From the NCBI RefSeq assembly GCF_900188455.1, contig NZ_FZOL01000002.1, positions 175,293 to 239,292 on the forward strand: DNA of 64,000 nucleotides, in the 5' to 3' direction. Positions within the stretch are counted from its first letter, which is position 1, and each line of letters begins with the position of its first letter. The stretch is from Pseudomonas japonica (GTDB taxonomy: Bacteria; Pseudomonadota; Gammaproteobacteria; Pseudomonadales; Pseudomonadaceae). The notes under the pieces were generated by a model. The model was given only the letters and a program-made list of their open reading frames with translations. It was not told the DNA's origin and did no database searches. A program made the position numbers and the translations under genes. Below, in pieces: positions 18,978-29,512 of this stretch.

Positions 18978-20059
18978 ATGACCATCAGCGATGCACTGCA
19001 CCGATTGCTACTGGACAACCTGACCACCGCCACCATCCTGCTCAACGCCGACCTGCGCCTTGAGTACATGAACCCGGCGGCGGAAATGCTCCTGGCCATC
19101 AGCGGCCAGCGCAGCCATGGTCAATTCATCAGCGAGCTGTTCACCGAATCCACCGAGGCCCTCAACTCGCTGCGCCAGGCGGTGGAGCACGCGCACCCGT
19201 TCACCAAGCGCGAGGCCCAGCTCACCTCGTTGACCGGGCAGAGCCTGACCGTCGACTACGCCGTCACGCCGATCCTCAACAACGGACGCACCCTGCTCCT
19301 GCTCGAAGTCCATCCCCGTGACCGCCTGCTGCGCATCACCAAGGAGGAAGCCCAGCTGTCCAAGCAGGAAACCACCAAGATGCTGGTGCGCGGCATGGCC
19401 CACGAGATCAAGAACCCCCTCGGCGGCATCCGCGGCGCCGCCCAGCTGCTGGCCCGGGAACTGCCCGACGAGGGGCTGAAGGACTACACCAACGTCATCA
19501 TCGAAGAAGCCGACCGCCTGCGTAACCTGGTCGACCGCATGCTCGGCTCGAACAAGCTGCCGCTGCTCGCACCGACCAACATCCACGAAGTGCTGGAACG
19601 GGTCTGCAGCCTGGTCGAGGCGGAGAGCCAGGGCGGCATCACCCTGGTCCGCGACTACGACCCGAGCCTGCCGGACGTGCTGATCGATCGCGAACAGATG
19701 ATCCAGGCCGTGCTCAACATCGTGCGCAACGCCATGCAGGCCATCAGCGCGCAGAACGAACTGCGCCTGGGCCGCATCACCCTGCGCAGCCGGGCCATGC
19801 GCCAGTTCACCATCGGCCATATCCGCCATCGCCTGGTGGCCCGGATCGAGATCATCGACAACGGCCCCGGCATTCCCGCGGAACTGCAGGACACCCTCTT
19901 CTATCCCATGGTCAGCGGTCGCCCGGACGGCACCGGACTGGGCCTGGCCATTACCCAGAACATCATCAGCCAGCACCAGGGCCTGATCGAGTGTGACAGC
20001 CATCCGGGTCACACCACCTTCTCGATCTTCCTGCCACTGGAACAAGGAGCCGCTTCCTC

Positions 20060-20063
<4 letters not shown>
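18978..20063 (+). CDS. glnL: Nitrogen regulation sensor kinase NtrB (NRII)
   Basis: 361-residue soluble histidine kinase. It has an N-terminal PAS domain (about 8-120, NADLRLEYMNPAAEMLL), an H-box GMAHEIKNPLGGIRGAAQLL with the phospho-accepting His near residue 140, and a HATPase domain ending with the G-box DGTGLGLAI. With PII signalling it phosphorylates or dephosphorylates NtrC according to nitrogen state. The ATG at 18978 gives the usual MTISDALHRLLLDNL start. It overlaps glnG by four bases (ATGA), so the two are translationally coupled. Confidence 0.97.
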
Positions 20064-21496
<1,433 letters not shown>

Positions 21497-21513
21497 TTCG
21501 CCAGCTGAAAGGA

Positions 21514-21564
21514 CGCGGGGCCGGCGCCTGCCACGACATGATCGTGAGCAGGCCCGGCCCCGCG
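21514..21564. terminator. Strong hairpin after glnG
   Basis: CGCGGGGCCGG at 21514-21524 pairs with CCGGCCCCGCG at 21554-21564 (eleven perfect bases), followed by GTCGTTTC. Probably ends or stabilises the glnLG transcript; only a weak T-run. Confidence 0.55.
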
Positions 21565-21713
21565 GTCGTTTCAGCCGGGCAACGGCATGAATGCCCCATT
21601 CCTGAACCGAAAATGCCCGCCGCGCACCGCCGCAAGGCAAAAACCCTGGAAACAGCACCGGAATTCTCCGCCAGCCCCCCTGAAAGCCTTGTATTTACTG
21701 GACTTCACAAAGT

Positions 21714-21728
21714 TGGCACAGCGCCTGC
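21714..21728 (+). promoter_or_regulatory. Sigma54 promoter downstream of glnG (nrsZ-type)
   Basis: TGGCACAGCGCCTGC keeps a perfect TGGCAC -24 element and GG-N10-GC spacing. No protein gene follows on this strand before trmL, whose start is about 500 bases on. The DUF gene in between runs the other way. In P. aeruginosa the NtrC/RpoN-dependent sRNA NrsZ starts from such a promoter just downstream of ntrC. Confidence 0.7.
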
Positions 21729-21739
21729 ATTAATACAGA

Positions 21740-21795
21740 CATCTCCAGTTTTGGGGACCTTGGTACAGGCAGGCCGGGGAATCCCCTCTTTTATT
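21740..21795 (+). ncRNA. nrsZ: Putative nitrogen-regulated sRNA (NrsZ-like)
   Basis: Expected transcript from the sigma54 promoter at 21714-21728, beginning about 12 bases past the -12 element. It contains GGGG/CCCC stretches and a small GGGG-AAT-CCCC hairpin followed by TCTTTTATT at 21776-21793 that could terminate it. P. aeruginosa NrsZ is longer (over 200 bases, processed), so the 3' end here is uncertain. Position and promoter support the identification; the RNA sequence alone does not. Confidence 0.42.
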
Positions 21796-22231
21796 CGTGC
21801 AGTCTCACCTGCACTCGCCAGCGGTCCTCCACTGACTCACCCGCCCAGCGGGCCTGCAGTGGACGGGCCGCCACCAGGCTCAACAACAATCCCCCATCGG
21901 TCTTGCGCACTCGCCAGCTCACCGGTTTGTCGCCGAAGCTCAACTGGCCTTTCGCCGGCTTCCCTTGCGCATCGAACAGCAGCGCCACGCTGCCATCCAC
22001 CACTTCGCCATGCAGTTTCGGCTCTTCGTTGAACCACAGGTCCAGGCCACCCGCGACCACCTCGATGCGTTCCAGCTCGCGGGGCTCCGGCGTGGTCAGG
22101 CGGCCGATCATCAACCCCACCAGCATGCCGAACAGGGCCAGGGAGAAGAGGAAGCGGGGCCAGTATTTCGAACGCGGTTCCGGCTCGTCAGGAGTAGAAT
22201 GCGCGTCATCTTTATGCTCGGAGCCGTGCAT
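21791..22231 (-). CDS. Conserved single-pass membrane protein of unknown function
   Basis: 146 residues: a charged, Asp/Glu/Pro-rich cytoplasmic start, one transmembrane helix (FLFSLALFGMLVGLMIG, about 28-44), then a roughly 100-residue predicted periplasmic domain of beta-strands (LDLWFNEEPKLHGEVVDGSV). No enzyme signature. It appears conserved beside trmL in other pseudomonads. Its start codon (22229-22231) overlaps the trmL start codon on the other strand within CATG, so the two genes are strictly head-to-head. Confidence 0.8.
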   Translation of the reverse strand: MHGSEHKDDAHSTPDEPEPRSKYWPRFLFSLALFGMLVGLMIGRLTTPEPRELERIEVVAGGLDLWFNEEPKLHGEVVDGSVALLFDAQGKPAKGQLSFGDKPVSWRVRKTDGGLLLSLVAARPLQARWAGESVEDRWRVQVRLHE

Positions 22232-22685
22232 GTTTCACGTGATCCTTTTTCAACCAGAAATTCCGCCGAATACCGGCAACATTATCAGGCTCTGCGCCAA
22301 CAGCGGCTGCGATCTGCACCTGATCGAGCCGATCGGCTTCGAGCTGGACGACAAGCGCCTGCGCCGCGCGGGCCTGGATTATCACGAGTACGCCCCGCTC
22401 AAGCGTCATGCCGACCTCGCATCGTGCCTGGAAAGCCTCGGGCGGCCGCGCCTGTTCGCCTTTACCACCAAGGGTTCGCAGCCGTTCCACGAGGTGGCGT
22501 TCGAGCCGGGCGATGCGTTCCTGTTCGGGCCGGAGAGCCGCGGGTTGCCGGCGGAGGTGCTGGATGCGCTGGAGAGCGGGCGGCGCTTGCGCCTGCCGAT
22601 GCGGCCGGGGTGCCGGAGTTTGAACCTGTCCAATACCGTGGCGGTGGCCGTCTACGAGGCCTGGCGCCAGCAGGGCTTCGCCTGA
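22230..22685 (+). CDS. trmL: tRNA (cytidine(34)-2'-O)-methyltransferase
   Basis: 151-residue minimal SPOUT (SpoU) methyltransferase that 2'-O-methylates the wobble base of tRNA-Leu isoacceptors. The start MFHVILFQPEIPPNTGNI is diagnostic, as are the knot motifs FGPESRGLP and the terminal RSLNLSNTVAVAVYEA. ATG at 22230 has GGAG seven bases upstream; the longer frames upstream are antisense to the neighbouring membrane protein gene. Cytosolic. Confidence 0.95.
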   Translation: MFHVILFQPEIPPNTGNIIRLCANSGCDLHLIEPIGFELDDKRLRRAGLDYHEYAPLKRHADLASCLESLGRPRLFAFTTKGSQPFHEVAFEPGDAFLFGPESRGLPAEVLDALESGRRLRLPMRPGCRSLNLSNTVAVAVYEAWRQQGFA

Positions 22686-22692
22686 AAGAACA

Positions 22693-22766
22693 TCGCGGGC
22701 AACGCCCGCTCCCACAAGGTCCGGTGGTGTACGCGAGACCTGTGGGAGCGGGCGTTGCCCGCGATG
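22693..22766. repeat. REP-like inverted pair, second sequence type
   Basis: GCGGGCAACGCCCGCTCCCA and its inverse GTGGGAGCGGGCGTTGCCCG, about 26 bases apart. A different REP subtype from the GTAGGAGCGTGG class that dominates the window. Lies between convergent trmL and secB. Confidence 0.85.
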
Positions 22767-22799
22767 AGGCCGTCAGTTTCACCACAGACCCCACCTGCA

Positions 22800-22830
22800 T
22801 AAAAAAACGCCCCGAAGGGCGTTTCTTTCA
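22800..22830 (-). terminator. Rho-independent terminator of the secB operon
   Basis: ACGCCC-CGAA-GGGCGT hairpin; reading the minus strand it is followed by seven T residues. Confidence 0.9.
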
Positions 22831-22842
22831 TTCCGGCATCGC

Positions 22843-23322
22843 TTACTGCAGCGAAGGCGCTTCGCCGGCTTCCTGCATGCGCTGCATTTCCTGCGCGTAC
22901 AGGGCGTCGAAGTTGACCGGGGACAGCATCAGCGCCGGGAACGAACCGCGGGTGACCAGGCTGTCCAGGGCTTCGCGAGCGTACGGGAACAGGATGTTCG
23001 GGCAGAACGCACCCAGGGTGTGGCTCATCGACGGGGCGTCGAGGTTCTTGATCAGGAAGATGCCGGCCTGCTGGACTTCAGCGATGAAGGCCACTTCCTC
23101 ACCGTTCTTCACGGTGACCGACAGGGTCAGGACCACTTCGTGGAAGTCGCCTTCCAGGCCTTTCTGCTTGGTGTTCAGGTCCAGGGCAACGCTCGGCTCC
23201 CACTGCTGACGGAAGATCGCCGGGCTTTTCGGCGCTTCGAACGACAGGTCACGCACGTAGATGCGCTGCAGGGAGAATTGTGGTGCGTTGTCTTCGGCAG
23301 CGCCGTTGTTTTGCTCGGTCAT
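22843..23322 (-). CDS. secB: Protein-export chaperone SecB
   Basis: 159-residue tetrameric chaperone that keeps preproteins unfolded and delivers them to SecA. Typical sequence features are [19 protein letters not shown] near the N-terminus, then [15 protein letters not shown] and the end region [15 protein letters not shown]. Cytosolic. Third gene of the rhodanese-grxC-secB unit, and followed by a terminator. The ATG at 23320-23322 is preceded by a purine-rich site; the longer frame reads into grxC. Confidence 0.97.
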   Translation of the reverse strand: MTEQNNGAAEDNAPQFSLQRIYVRDLSFEAPKSPAIFRQQWEPSVALDLNTKQKGLEGDFHEVVLTLSVTVKNGEEVAFIAEVQQAGIFLIKNLDAPSMSHTLGAFCPNILFPYAREALDSLVTRGSFPALMLSPVNFDALYAQEMQRMQEAGEAPSLQ

Positions 23323-23362
23323 GGCAGATCCTTCCTTGCAGGGTCTTAGAGGGTTTGGAATT

Positions 23363-23617
23363 TCAGGCGTTGAGCAGGGCGTCGAGCTTGCCGGCGCGCT
23401 CCAGCGCATAGAGGTCGTCGCAACCACCGACGTGGGTATTGCCGATCCAGATCTGCGGCACCGAGGTGCGGCCGGCCTTCTGGGCCATGTCCGCGCGCAC
23501 CTGGGGTTTGCCATCGACCTTGATTTCTTCGAAGGCCACATCTTTGCTCGCCAGCAACTGCTTGGCGCGGATGCAATAAGGGCAGTAGTCGCTGGAGTAG
23601 ACGATGACCTGGGTCAT
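23363..23617 (-). CDS. grxC: Glutaredoxin 3
   Basis: 84-residue dithiol glutaredoxin with active site CPYC (Cys12 and Cys15), the cis-proline TSVPQIWI segment and GGCDDL glutathione-binding motif. It reduces disulfides and glutathionylated proteins at the expense of glutathione. Cytosolic. Immediately downstream of the rhodanese gene (one base between its start region and that stop) and upstream of secB, an arrangement also seen in enterobacteria. Confidence 0.96.
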   Translation of the reverse strand: MTQVIVYSSDYCPYCIRAKQLLASKDVAFEEIKVDGKPQVRADMAQKAGRTSVPQIWIGNTHVGGCDDLYALERAGKLDALLNA

Positions 23618-23618
23618 G

Positions 23619-24035
23619 TCACTTCACCAGCGGCAGGTTGTCGGCTTTCCAGCTGGACACGCCGCCAGACAGCTTGGCGGCGGTGAAGCCGGCCTTGAGC
23701 AGATCGCGGCAGATGGCGCCAGAGTGCTGGCCCATGTTGTCGACGATGATCAGGGTCTTGTTGCCTTTGTGCTTTTCCAGCTCGCCGGTACGGGCAGCGA
23801 ACTTGTCCTGCGGGATATTGATCGCACCGACGATGTGGCCGGCGGAGAAATCCTTGCTTGGACGGATATCGATCACCAGACCCTTGTCGCCGTTGACCAG
23901 CGCGGTCAGCTCGCCGTTGCTCAGGCTGCGGCCACCCTTGCGGGCTTCGTAGACGATCAGCAGAACCAGCAGAACCAGGAAGAGAGCAACCAGCAGGTAG
24001 TGATTTGTCGCGAATTCAATCAGATGAGCAACCAT
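23619..24035 (-). CDS. Membrane-anchored rhodanese-like protein (YibN-type), active Cys missing
   Basis: 138 residues: an N-terminal transmembrane helix (YLLVALFLVLLVLLIVY, about 13-29) and a rhodanese domain. The loop normally read as C-x-x-G-x-R-S is DNMGQHS here, so the catalytic cysteine is replaced by Asp and sulfur transfer is unlikely. Members of this group sit upstream of grxC-secB in many gammaproteobacteria. The real start is ATG at 24033-24035; the far longer open frame upstream is antisense to gpmI. Confidence 0.9.
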   Translation of the reverse strand: MVAHLIEFATNHYLLVALFLVLLVLLIVYEARKGGRSLSNGELTALVNGDKGLVIDIRPSKDFSAGHIVGAINIPQDKFAARTGELEKHKGNKTLIIVDNMGQHSGAICRDLLKAGFTAAKLSGGVSSWKADNLPLVK

Positions 24036-24239
24036 CGGAGGGTGTTCCAGGTCATAGAAAATGGCGGCCAGTATACACAGCAGCCATGGGCCGCCAAAGC
24101 CCGTCAACGGGGGTTGTTGACAGCAATTCTCATCCCTGTGCTGCAGCCCGTCGCCCCGGCGATACGCGGAATTCGTCACGGCTGACCAATTTGCCCTAAA
24201 ATGCGGTCCTTTCTCATCTACAACCGTGAGTAGATTTTG

Positions 24240-25775
24240 ATGACGAGCACGCCCAAGCCTTTGGTCCTGATCATCCTGGATGGTTTCGGTCACAGCGAAA
24301 GCCCCGAGTACAACGCCATCTATGCCGCCAACACCCCGGTCTACGATCGCCTGCGCGCTACCCAGCCGCACGGACTGATCTCCGGTTCCGGCATGGATGT
24401 CGGCCTGCCCGACGGGCAAATGGGCAACTCCGAGGTCGGCCACATGAACCTCGGCGCCGGCCGGGTCGTGTACCAGGACTTCACCCGCGTGACCAAGGCC
24501 ATTCGCGACGGTGAGTTCTTCGCCAACCCCGTGCTCACCGGCGCGGTGGACAAGGCGGTCGGCGCCGGCAAGGCCGTGCACATCCTCGGCCTGCTCTCCG
24601 ACGGCGGCGTGCACAGCCACCAGGACCATCTGGTGGCCATGGCCGAACTGGCCGCGCAACGGGGTGCCGAGCGCATCTACCTGCACGCCTTCCTCGACGG
24701 TCGCGACACCCCGCCGCGCAGCGCGCAATCCTCCATCGAACTGCTCGACAGCACCTTCGCCAAGCTGGGCAAGGGCCGCATCGCCAGCCTGATCGGCCGC
24801 TACTACGCGATGGACCGCGACAACCGCTGGGACCGCGTCAGCGCCGCCTACAACCTGATCGTCGACAGCGTCGCCGAATACAGCGCCGACACCGCCGTGG
24901 CCGGCCTGGAAGCAGCCTACGCCCGCGACGAAAGCGACGAATTCGTCAAGGCCACCCGTATCGGCGAAGCCGTGAAGGTCGAGGACGGCGACGCCGTGAT
25001 CTTCATGAACTTCCGCGCCGACCGCGCCCGCGAGATCTCCCGCGTGTTCGTCGAAGCCGACTTCAACGAATTCCCGCGTGCGCGCCTGCCGAAGCTGGCG
25101 GCCTATATCGGCCTGACCCAGTACTCGGCGAAGATCCCGGCACCCGCGGCCTTCGCCCCGTCCAGCCTGCACAACGTGCTCGGCGAATACCTGGCGAACA
25201 ACGGCAAGACCCAGCTGCGCATCGCCGAGACCGAGAAATACGCCCACGTCACCTTCTTCTTCTCCGGCGGGCGCGAAGAGCCCTTCGAAGGCGAAGAGCG
25301 CATCCTGATCCCGTCGCCGAAGGTCGCCACCTACGACCTGCAGCCGGAAATGAGCGCCCCGGAGGTCACCGACCGCATCGTCGAGGCCATCGAGCAGCAG
25401 CGCTATGACGTGATCGTGGTCAACTACGCCAACGGCGACATGGTCGGCCATACCGGTGTGTTCGAGGCCGCGGTCAAGGCCGTGGAAGCCCTGGATGGCT
25501 GCGTCGGACGCATCGTCGAGGCGCTGGACAAGGTCGGCGGCGAAGCCCTGATCACCGCCGACCACGGCAACGTCGAGCAGATGGAAGACGAATGCACCGG
25601 CCAGGCGCACACCGCCCACACCACCGAACCGGTACCGTTCATCTATTACGGCAAGCGTGACCTGAAAGTCCGCGAAGGCGGTGTGCTGGCGGATGTGGCA
25701 CCGACCATGCTGACGCTGATGGGCATGGAGATTCCGCAGGAGATGACCGGTACCAGCATTCTGGTTGATGCCTGA
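24240..25775 (+). CDS. gpmI: Phosphoglycerate mutase, 2,3-bisphosphoglycerate-independent
   Basis: 511-residue Mn2+ enzyme of the alkaline phosphatase superfamily interconverting 3- and 2-phosphoglycerate. Seen: N-terminal [11 protein letters not shown] metal site, the phosphoserine motif [15 protein letters not shown] (Ser near 62), the RDTPPRSA loop, [12 protein letters not shown] and [10 protein letters not shown]. Length is normal. ATG at 24240 is chosen over an adjacent TTG. Cytosolic; divergent from the rhodanese gene. Confidence 0.97.
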   Translation: MTSTPKPLVLIILDGFGHSESPEYNAIYAANTPVYDRLRATQPHGLISGSGMDVGLPDGQMGNSEVGHMNLGAGRVVYQDFTRVTKAIRDGEFFANPVLTGAVDKAVGAGKAVHILGLLSDGGVHSHQDHLVAMAELAAQRGAERIYLHAFLDGRDTPPRSAQSSIELLDSTFAKLGKGRIASLIGRYYAMDRDNRWDRVSAAYNLIVDSVAEYSADTAVAGLEAAYARDESDEFVKATRIGEAVKVEDGDAVIFMNFRADRAREISRVFVEADFNEFPRARLPKLAAYIGLTQYSAKIPAPAAFAPSSLHNVLGEYLANNGKTQLRIAETEKYAHVTFFFSGGREEPFEGEERILIPSPKVATYDLQPEMSAPEVTDRIVEAIEQQRYDVIVVNYANGDMVGHTGVFEAAVKAVEALDGCVGRIVEALDKVGGEALITADHGNVEQMEDECTGQAHTAHTTEPVPFIYYGKRDLKVREGGVLADVAPTMLTLMGMEIPQEMTGTSILVDA

Positions 25776-25793
25776 CAGGCTTGCGCGAATGTT

Positions 25794-25907
25794 GTAGGAG
25801 CGTGGCTTGTCGTGTGACGAACCACCGCGAAGGCCCGCAAAGCGGTCCCCGATGGCGGTGAGATCCGGGCCCGCTTTGCGGGCCTTCGCAGGCAAGCCAG
25901 CTCCTAC
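25794..25907. repeat. Paired inverted REP elements
   Basis: GTAGGAGCGTGGCTTG start at 25794 and inverse GCAGGCAAGCCAGCTCCTA ending at 25907, with a CCCGCAAAGCGG/CCGCTTTGCGGG pair between them. Confidence 0.88.
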
Positions 25908-25946
25908 AATGGTCATGCATTGGGCCAGAGGCCCCGGATTTCCAGA

Positions 25947-25974
25947 CAAACGCCCTATCAGGGCGTTTTTTTTG
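25947..25974 (+). terminator. Rho-independent terminator downstream of gpmI
   Basis: AAACGCCC-TATC-AGGGCGTTT hairpin with a run of T residues, 55 bases before the EnvC-like gene. Confidence 0.88.
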
Positions 25975-26028
25975 CGGTCAGCGGCGGGCATACTAGGCCA
26001 GTCTCCATCCCCTGGTTATCGCCATTCC

Positions 26029-27327
26029 ATGCTTCGCGCCCTGATCGTTCTAGCCCTGACCTGCCTGCTCGGCCCGGCCTTCGCCGACGAGCGCGCGCAA
26101 ACCCAGCAACAACTGGACGCCACGCGCCAGGACATCGCCGAGCTGAAAAAGAAGCTCGGCCAGCTGCAGGAAGAGAAATCCGGCGTGCAGAAGGACCTGC
26201 GCGGCACCGAAACCGACATCGGCAAGCTGGAGAAGCAGGTGGAGGACCTGCAGAAAGAACTAAAAAAGAGCGAGGGCGAACTGGAGCGCCTCGACACTGA
26301 AAAGAAGAAACTCCAGTCCGCCCGCCTCGAACAGCAACGCCTGATCGCCATCCAGGCCCGCTCCGCATACCAGAACAACGGCCGCGAGGAATACCTCAAG
26401 CTGCTGCTCAACCAGCAGAACCCGGAGAAGTTCGCCCGGACCCTGACCTATTACGACTACCTGAGCCAAGCCCGCCTGGCCCAGTTGCGCAGCTTCAACG
26501 AAACCCTGCGCCAGCTGGCCAACGTCGAGCATGACATCGCCCAGCAGCAGGCCCAGCTCCTGGTCCAGCAAGGCACCCTCGACGCCCAGCGCCAGGAACT
26601 GGAAAAGGTCCGCGCCGAACGCCAGGAGATCCTCGCCAAGGTCAACAGCAACCTGAAGAACAACGACCAGAAGCTCGCCGCCCGCGAACAGGAGCAGGCC
26701 GAGCTGGGCAAGGTGCTCAAGACCATCGAGGAAACCCTCGCCCGCCAGGCCCGCGAAGCCGAGGAAGCGCGCCAGCGTGCGTTGCTGGCCGAACAGGAAG
26801 CCGAGAAGAAACGCCAGCGCGAGGCCGCCCTCGCCGCCCGCGAAGCACGGGACGACGAACCGAAGAAGCCGGTGAAAACCCCGGGCCCGCTGGTGTCCAG
26901 CGACGGCGCGGTGTACGGCGGCGCATTTTCCGCGGCACAGGGAAAACTTCCATGGCCGGTCAATGGTCGATTGTTGGCACGCTTCGGTGAAACCCGTGGC
27001 GACGATGCCCGGGCCCGATGGGACGGGGTGATGATCAGTGCATCGGCCGGCAGCCAGGTGCATGCGGTGCACGGCGGACGCGTAGTGTTCGCCGACTGGT
27101 TGCGCGGGGCCGGACTTCTGGTCATCCTCGACCACGGTAACGGTTACCTCAGCCTCTACGGTCACAACCAGACCCTGCTCAAGGACGCTGGCGATATCGT
27201 CAAGGCCGGTGAAGCGATCTCCACCGTTGGCAACAGCGGTGGCCAGAGCACGCCGGCGCTGTACTTCGCCATCCGCCAGCAGGGCCGGCCGACCGACCCC
27301 ACGCAGTGGTGCCGCGGCCAAGGATAG
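26029..27327 (+). CDS. Murein hydrolase activator, EnvC-like (coiled coil plus M23/LytM)
   Basis: 432 residues. Signal peptide (about 1-20, GPAFA/DERA), two long coiled-coil blocks (about 22-110 and 165-265) and a C-terminal LytM/M23 domain from about 310. The metal-binding histidines of active M23 peptidases appear degenerate in the visible HAVHGGRVVFAD and LVILDHGNGYLSLYGHN segments. EnvC-type proteins activate amidases at the septum rather than cutting peptidoglycan. Periplasmic. ATG at 26029 precedes an ordinary signal sequence. Upstream of ctpA on the same strand with an 86-base gap, the usual Pseudomonas order. Confidence 0.92.
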   Translation: MLRALIVLALTCLLGPAFADERAQTQQQLDATRQDIAELKKKLGQLQEEKSGVQKDLRGTETDIGKLEKQVEDLQKELKKSEGELERLDTEKKKLQSARLEQQRLIAIQARSAYQNNGREEYLKLLLNQQNPEKFARTLTYYDYLSQARLAQLRSFNETLRQLANVEHDIAQQQAQLLVQQGTLDAQRQELEKVRAERQEILAKVNSNLKNNDQKLAAREQEQAELGKVLKTIEETLARQAREAEEARQRALLAEQEAEKKRQREAALAAREARDDEPKKPVKTPGPLVSSDGAVYGGAFSAAQGKLPWPVNGRLLARFGETRGDDARARWDGVMISASAGSQVHAVHGGRVVFADWLRGAGLLVILDHGNGYLSLYGHNQTLLKDAGDIVKAGEAISTVGNSGGQSTPALYFAIRQQGRPTDPTQWCRGQG

Positions 27328-27413
27328 GCTTCACCTTTTTTCACGCGCCAGTCACCCGGTGACCGGCGCGAGGCTCCTCACGGGGCTCACACAGGATCAG
27401 GAGTTCGTTCGAC

Positions 27414-28745
27414 ATGCTGCATTCGCCTCGCCTTACTTCGCTGGCCCTGGCCGTCGCCCTGGTCAGCGGCGCGTCCCTGGCCTTCGCGGCCGAGCCGGTC
27501 AAGCCCGCGGCGGCGGTCGCGCCGACCACGGTCAGCGCCAAGGCGCCGCTGCCGCTGGACGAGCTGCGCACCTTCGCCGAGGTGCTGGACAGGGTCAAGG
27601 CGGCCTATGTCGAGCCGGTGGATGACAAGACCCTGCTGGAAAACGCCATCAAGGGCATGCTCAGCAACCTCGATCCGCACTCCGCCTACCTCGGCCCCGA
27701 GGACTTCCAGGAGCTGCAGGAAAGCACCAGCGGCGAATTCGGCGGTCTCGGCATCGAGGTCGGCATGGAGGACGGCTTCGTCAAGGTGGTCTCGCCGATC
27801 GACGACACCCCGGCCTCCCGCGCCGGCATCGAGGCCGGCGACCTGATCGTCAAGATCAACGGCGCGCCGACCCGCGGCCAGACCATGACCGAAGCCGTGG
27901 ACAAGATGCGCGGCAAGATCGGCGAGAAGATCACCCTGACCCTGGTCCGCGACGGCGGCACGCCGTTCGACGTGACCCTGGCCCGCGCGGTGATCCAGGT
28001 GAAGAGCGTGAAGAGCCAGTTGCTGGAGTCCGGCTACGGCTACGTCCGCATCACCCAGTTCCAGGTCAAGACCGGCGAGGAAGTCGGCAAGGCCCTGGCG
28101 AAACTGCGCAAGGACAACAACGGCAAGCTGCGCGGCCTGGTCCTCGACCTGCGCAACAACCCCGGCGGCGTGCTGCAGTCGGCCGTGGAAGTGGCCGACC
28201 ACTTCCTGACCAAGGGCCTGATCGTCTACACCAAGGGCCGCATCGCCAACTCCGAACTGCGCTTCTCCGCCGATCCGGCCGACGCCAGCGAGGGTGTGCC
28301 GCTGGTGGTGCTGATCAACGGCGGCAGCGCCTCGGCCGCGGAAATCGTCGCCGGCGCCCTGCAGGACCAGAAACGCGGCGTGCTGATGGGCACCGACAGC
28401 TTCGGCAAGGGCTCGGTGCAGACCGTGCTGCCACTGAACAACGACCGCGCGCTGAAGATCACCACCGCGCTGTACTACACCCCCAACGGTCGTTCGATCC
28501 AGGCCCAGGGCATCGTCCCCGACATCGAGGTCAGCCGGGCCAAGATCACCCGCGAGCAGGACACCGAGAACTTCAAGGAAGCCGACCTGCAGGGCCATCT
28601 CGGCAACGGCAACGGTGGCGCCGACCGGCCATCCAGCAGCAAGGCCAGCGGCACGAGCAAGAAGGAGCGTCCGCAGGACGACGACTTCCAGCTCAGCCAG
28701 GCCCTCAGCCTGCTCAAGGGTCTGAGCATCACCCGCGACAAGTGA
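27414..28745 (+). CDS. ctpA: Carboxyl-terminal processing protease, S41 family
   Basis: 443 residues: signal peptide ending near SLAFAAEP (about residue 24), N-terminal helical region, PDZ domain (about 100-185, GGLGIEVGMEDGF then SRAGIEAGD), and the S41 protease domain with the Ser/Lys dyad. The serine is in NGGSASAAEIVAGAL (near 307) and the lysine in DSFGKGSVQ (near 332). Pseudomonas CtpA degrades periplasmic peptidoglycan cross-link hydrolases. AGGAG nine bases upstream supports ATG 27414. Its stop overlaps the start of the next gene, so the two are coupled. Confidence 0.95.
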   Translation: MLHSPRLTSLALAVALVSGASLAFAAEPVKPAAAVAPTTVSAKAPLPLDELRTFAEVLDRVKAAYVEPVDDKTLLENAIKGMLSNLDPHSAYLGPEDFQELQESTSGEFGGLGIEVGMEDGFVKVVSPIDDTPASRAGIEAGDLIVKINGAPTRGQTMTEAVDKMRGKIGEKITLTLVRDGGTPFDVTLARAVIQVKSVKSQLLESGYGYVRITQFQVKTGEEVGKALAKLRKDNNGKLRGLVLDLRNNPGGVLQSAVEVADHFLTKGLIVYTKGRIANSELRFSADPADASEGVPLVVLINGGSASAAEIVAGALQDQKRGVLMGTDSFGKGSVQTVLPLNNDRALKITTALYYTPNGRSIQAQGIVPDIEVSRAKITREQDTENFKEADLQGHLGNGNGGADRPSSSKASGTSKKERPQDDDFQLSQALSLLKGLSITRDK

Positions 28746-29512
28746 TGCGCGCGTTCTGCCTCGCCCTGCTCTGCCTGCTGGCCGGTGCCGTTCACGCGGC
28801 ACCGGCCACGACGCAAAAGGCCTACCTCAGCATCATCATCGACGACCTTGGCCAGAGCCCGGCCAAGGATTCGCGCACCCTCGCCCTGCCCGGCCCGGTC
28901 ACCATGGCGATCATGCCGGACACACCCCATGCCACCGACTTCGCCCGCCAGGCGCACAAGGCCGGGCGCACGGTGATCCTGCACATGCCGATGGACCCGG
29001 CCACCGGCCCTTACGCCTGGCACCCGGACCTGGCACCGACGGAGCTGGAGCGGCGCCTGGATGCGGCGTTGGCCAAGGTCCCCTACGCCGCCGGCGTGAA
29101 CAACCACATGGGCAGCCGCATGACCGCGCAGCCGGAGGCCATGGCCTGGCTGATGGGCGAACTGCAGCGTCGCGAGCTGTTCTTCGTCGACAGCCGCACC
29201 AGCGCCGCCACCGTCGCGGCGGCCAAGGCCCAGGCCATTGGCCTGGCCAGTGTGTCGCGGGATGTCTTCCTCGATGACGTGCGCACGCCCGAGGCGATTG
29301 CCGGGCAACTGCGCCTGGCCGTGGAGCTGGCCCGCAAGCAAGGCACCGCGGTGGCGATCGGGCACCCTTATGCCCAGACCCTGGACGTGCTGGAGCGCGA
29401 ATTGCCGCGGCTCAAGGCCCAGGGTGTCGAGTTGATCGAACTGCATCAGATGATCGGCGAGCGCAGCAATCGCGCCATGCCCGCCCACGGCAAGGGCGGG
29501 ATCTACAGGTAG
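28745..29512 (+). CDS. Divergent polysaccharide deacetylase family protein
   Basis: 255 residues with a signal peptide (about 1-19, ending VHAA) and a NodB-related fold of the DUF610/YibQ type. Visible are LSIIIDDLGQSPAKD, ILHMPMDP and NNHMGSRMTAQ, in which deacetylase metal-site positions are partly kept. Periplasmic. The substrate is unknown; the usual partners EnvC and CtpA upstream suggest a peptidoglycan or envelope role. ATG at 28745 shares one base with the ctpA stop; a GTG at 28742 is also possible. Confidence 0.88.
   Translation: MRAFCLALLCLLAGAVHAAPATTQKAYLSIIIDDLGQSPAKDSRTLALPGPVTMAIMPDTPHATDFARQAHKAGRTVILHMPMDPATGPYAWHPDLAPTELERRLDAALAKVPYAAGVNNHMGSRMTAQPEAMAWLMGELQRRELFFVDSRTSAATVAAAKAQAIGLASVSRDVFLDDVRTPEAIAGQLRLAVELARKQGTAVAIGHPYAQTLDVLERELPRLKAQGVELIELHQMIGERSNRAMPAHGKGGIYR

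Noticed and set aside
24036-25991. Long minus-strand frame covering gpmI
   Set aside because: Antisense shadow of gpmI in G+C-rich sequence; only the final 138 codons are the rhodanese-like gene.
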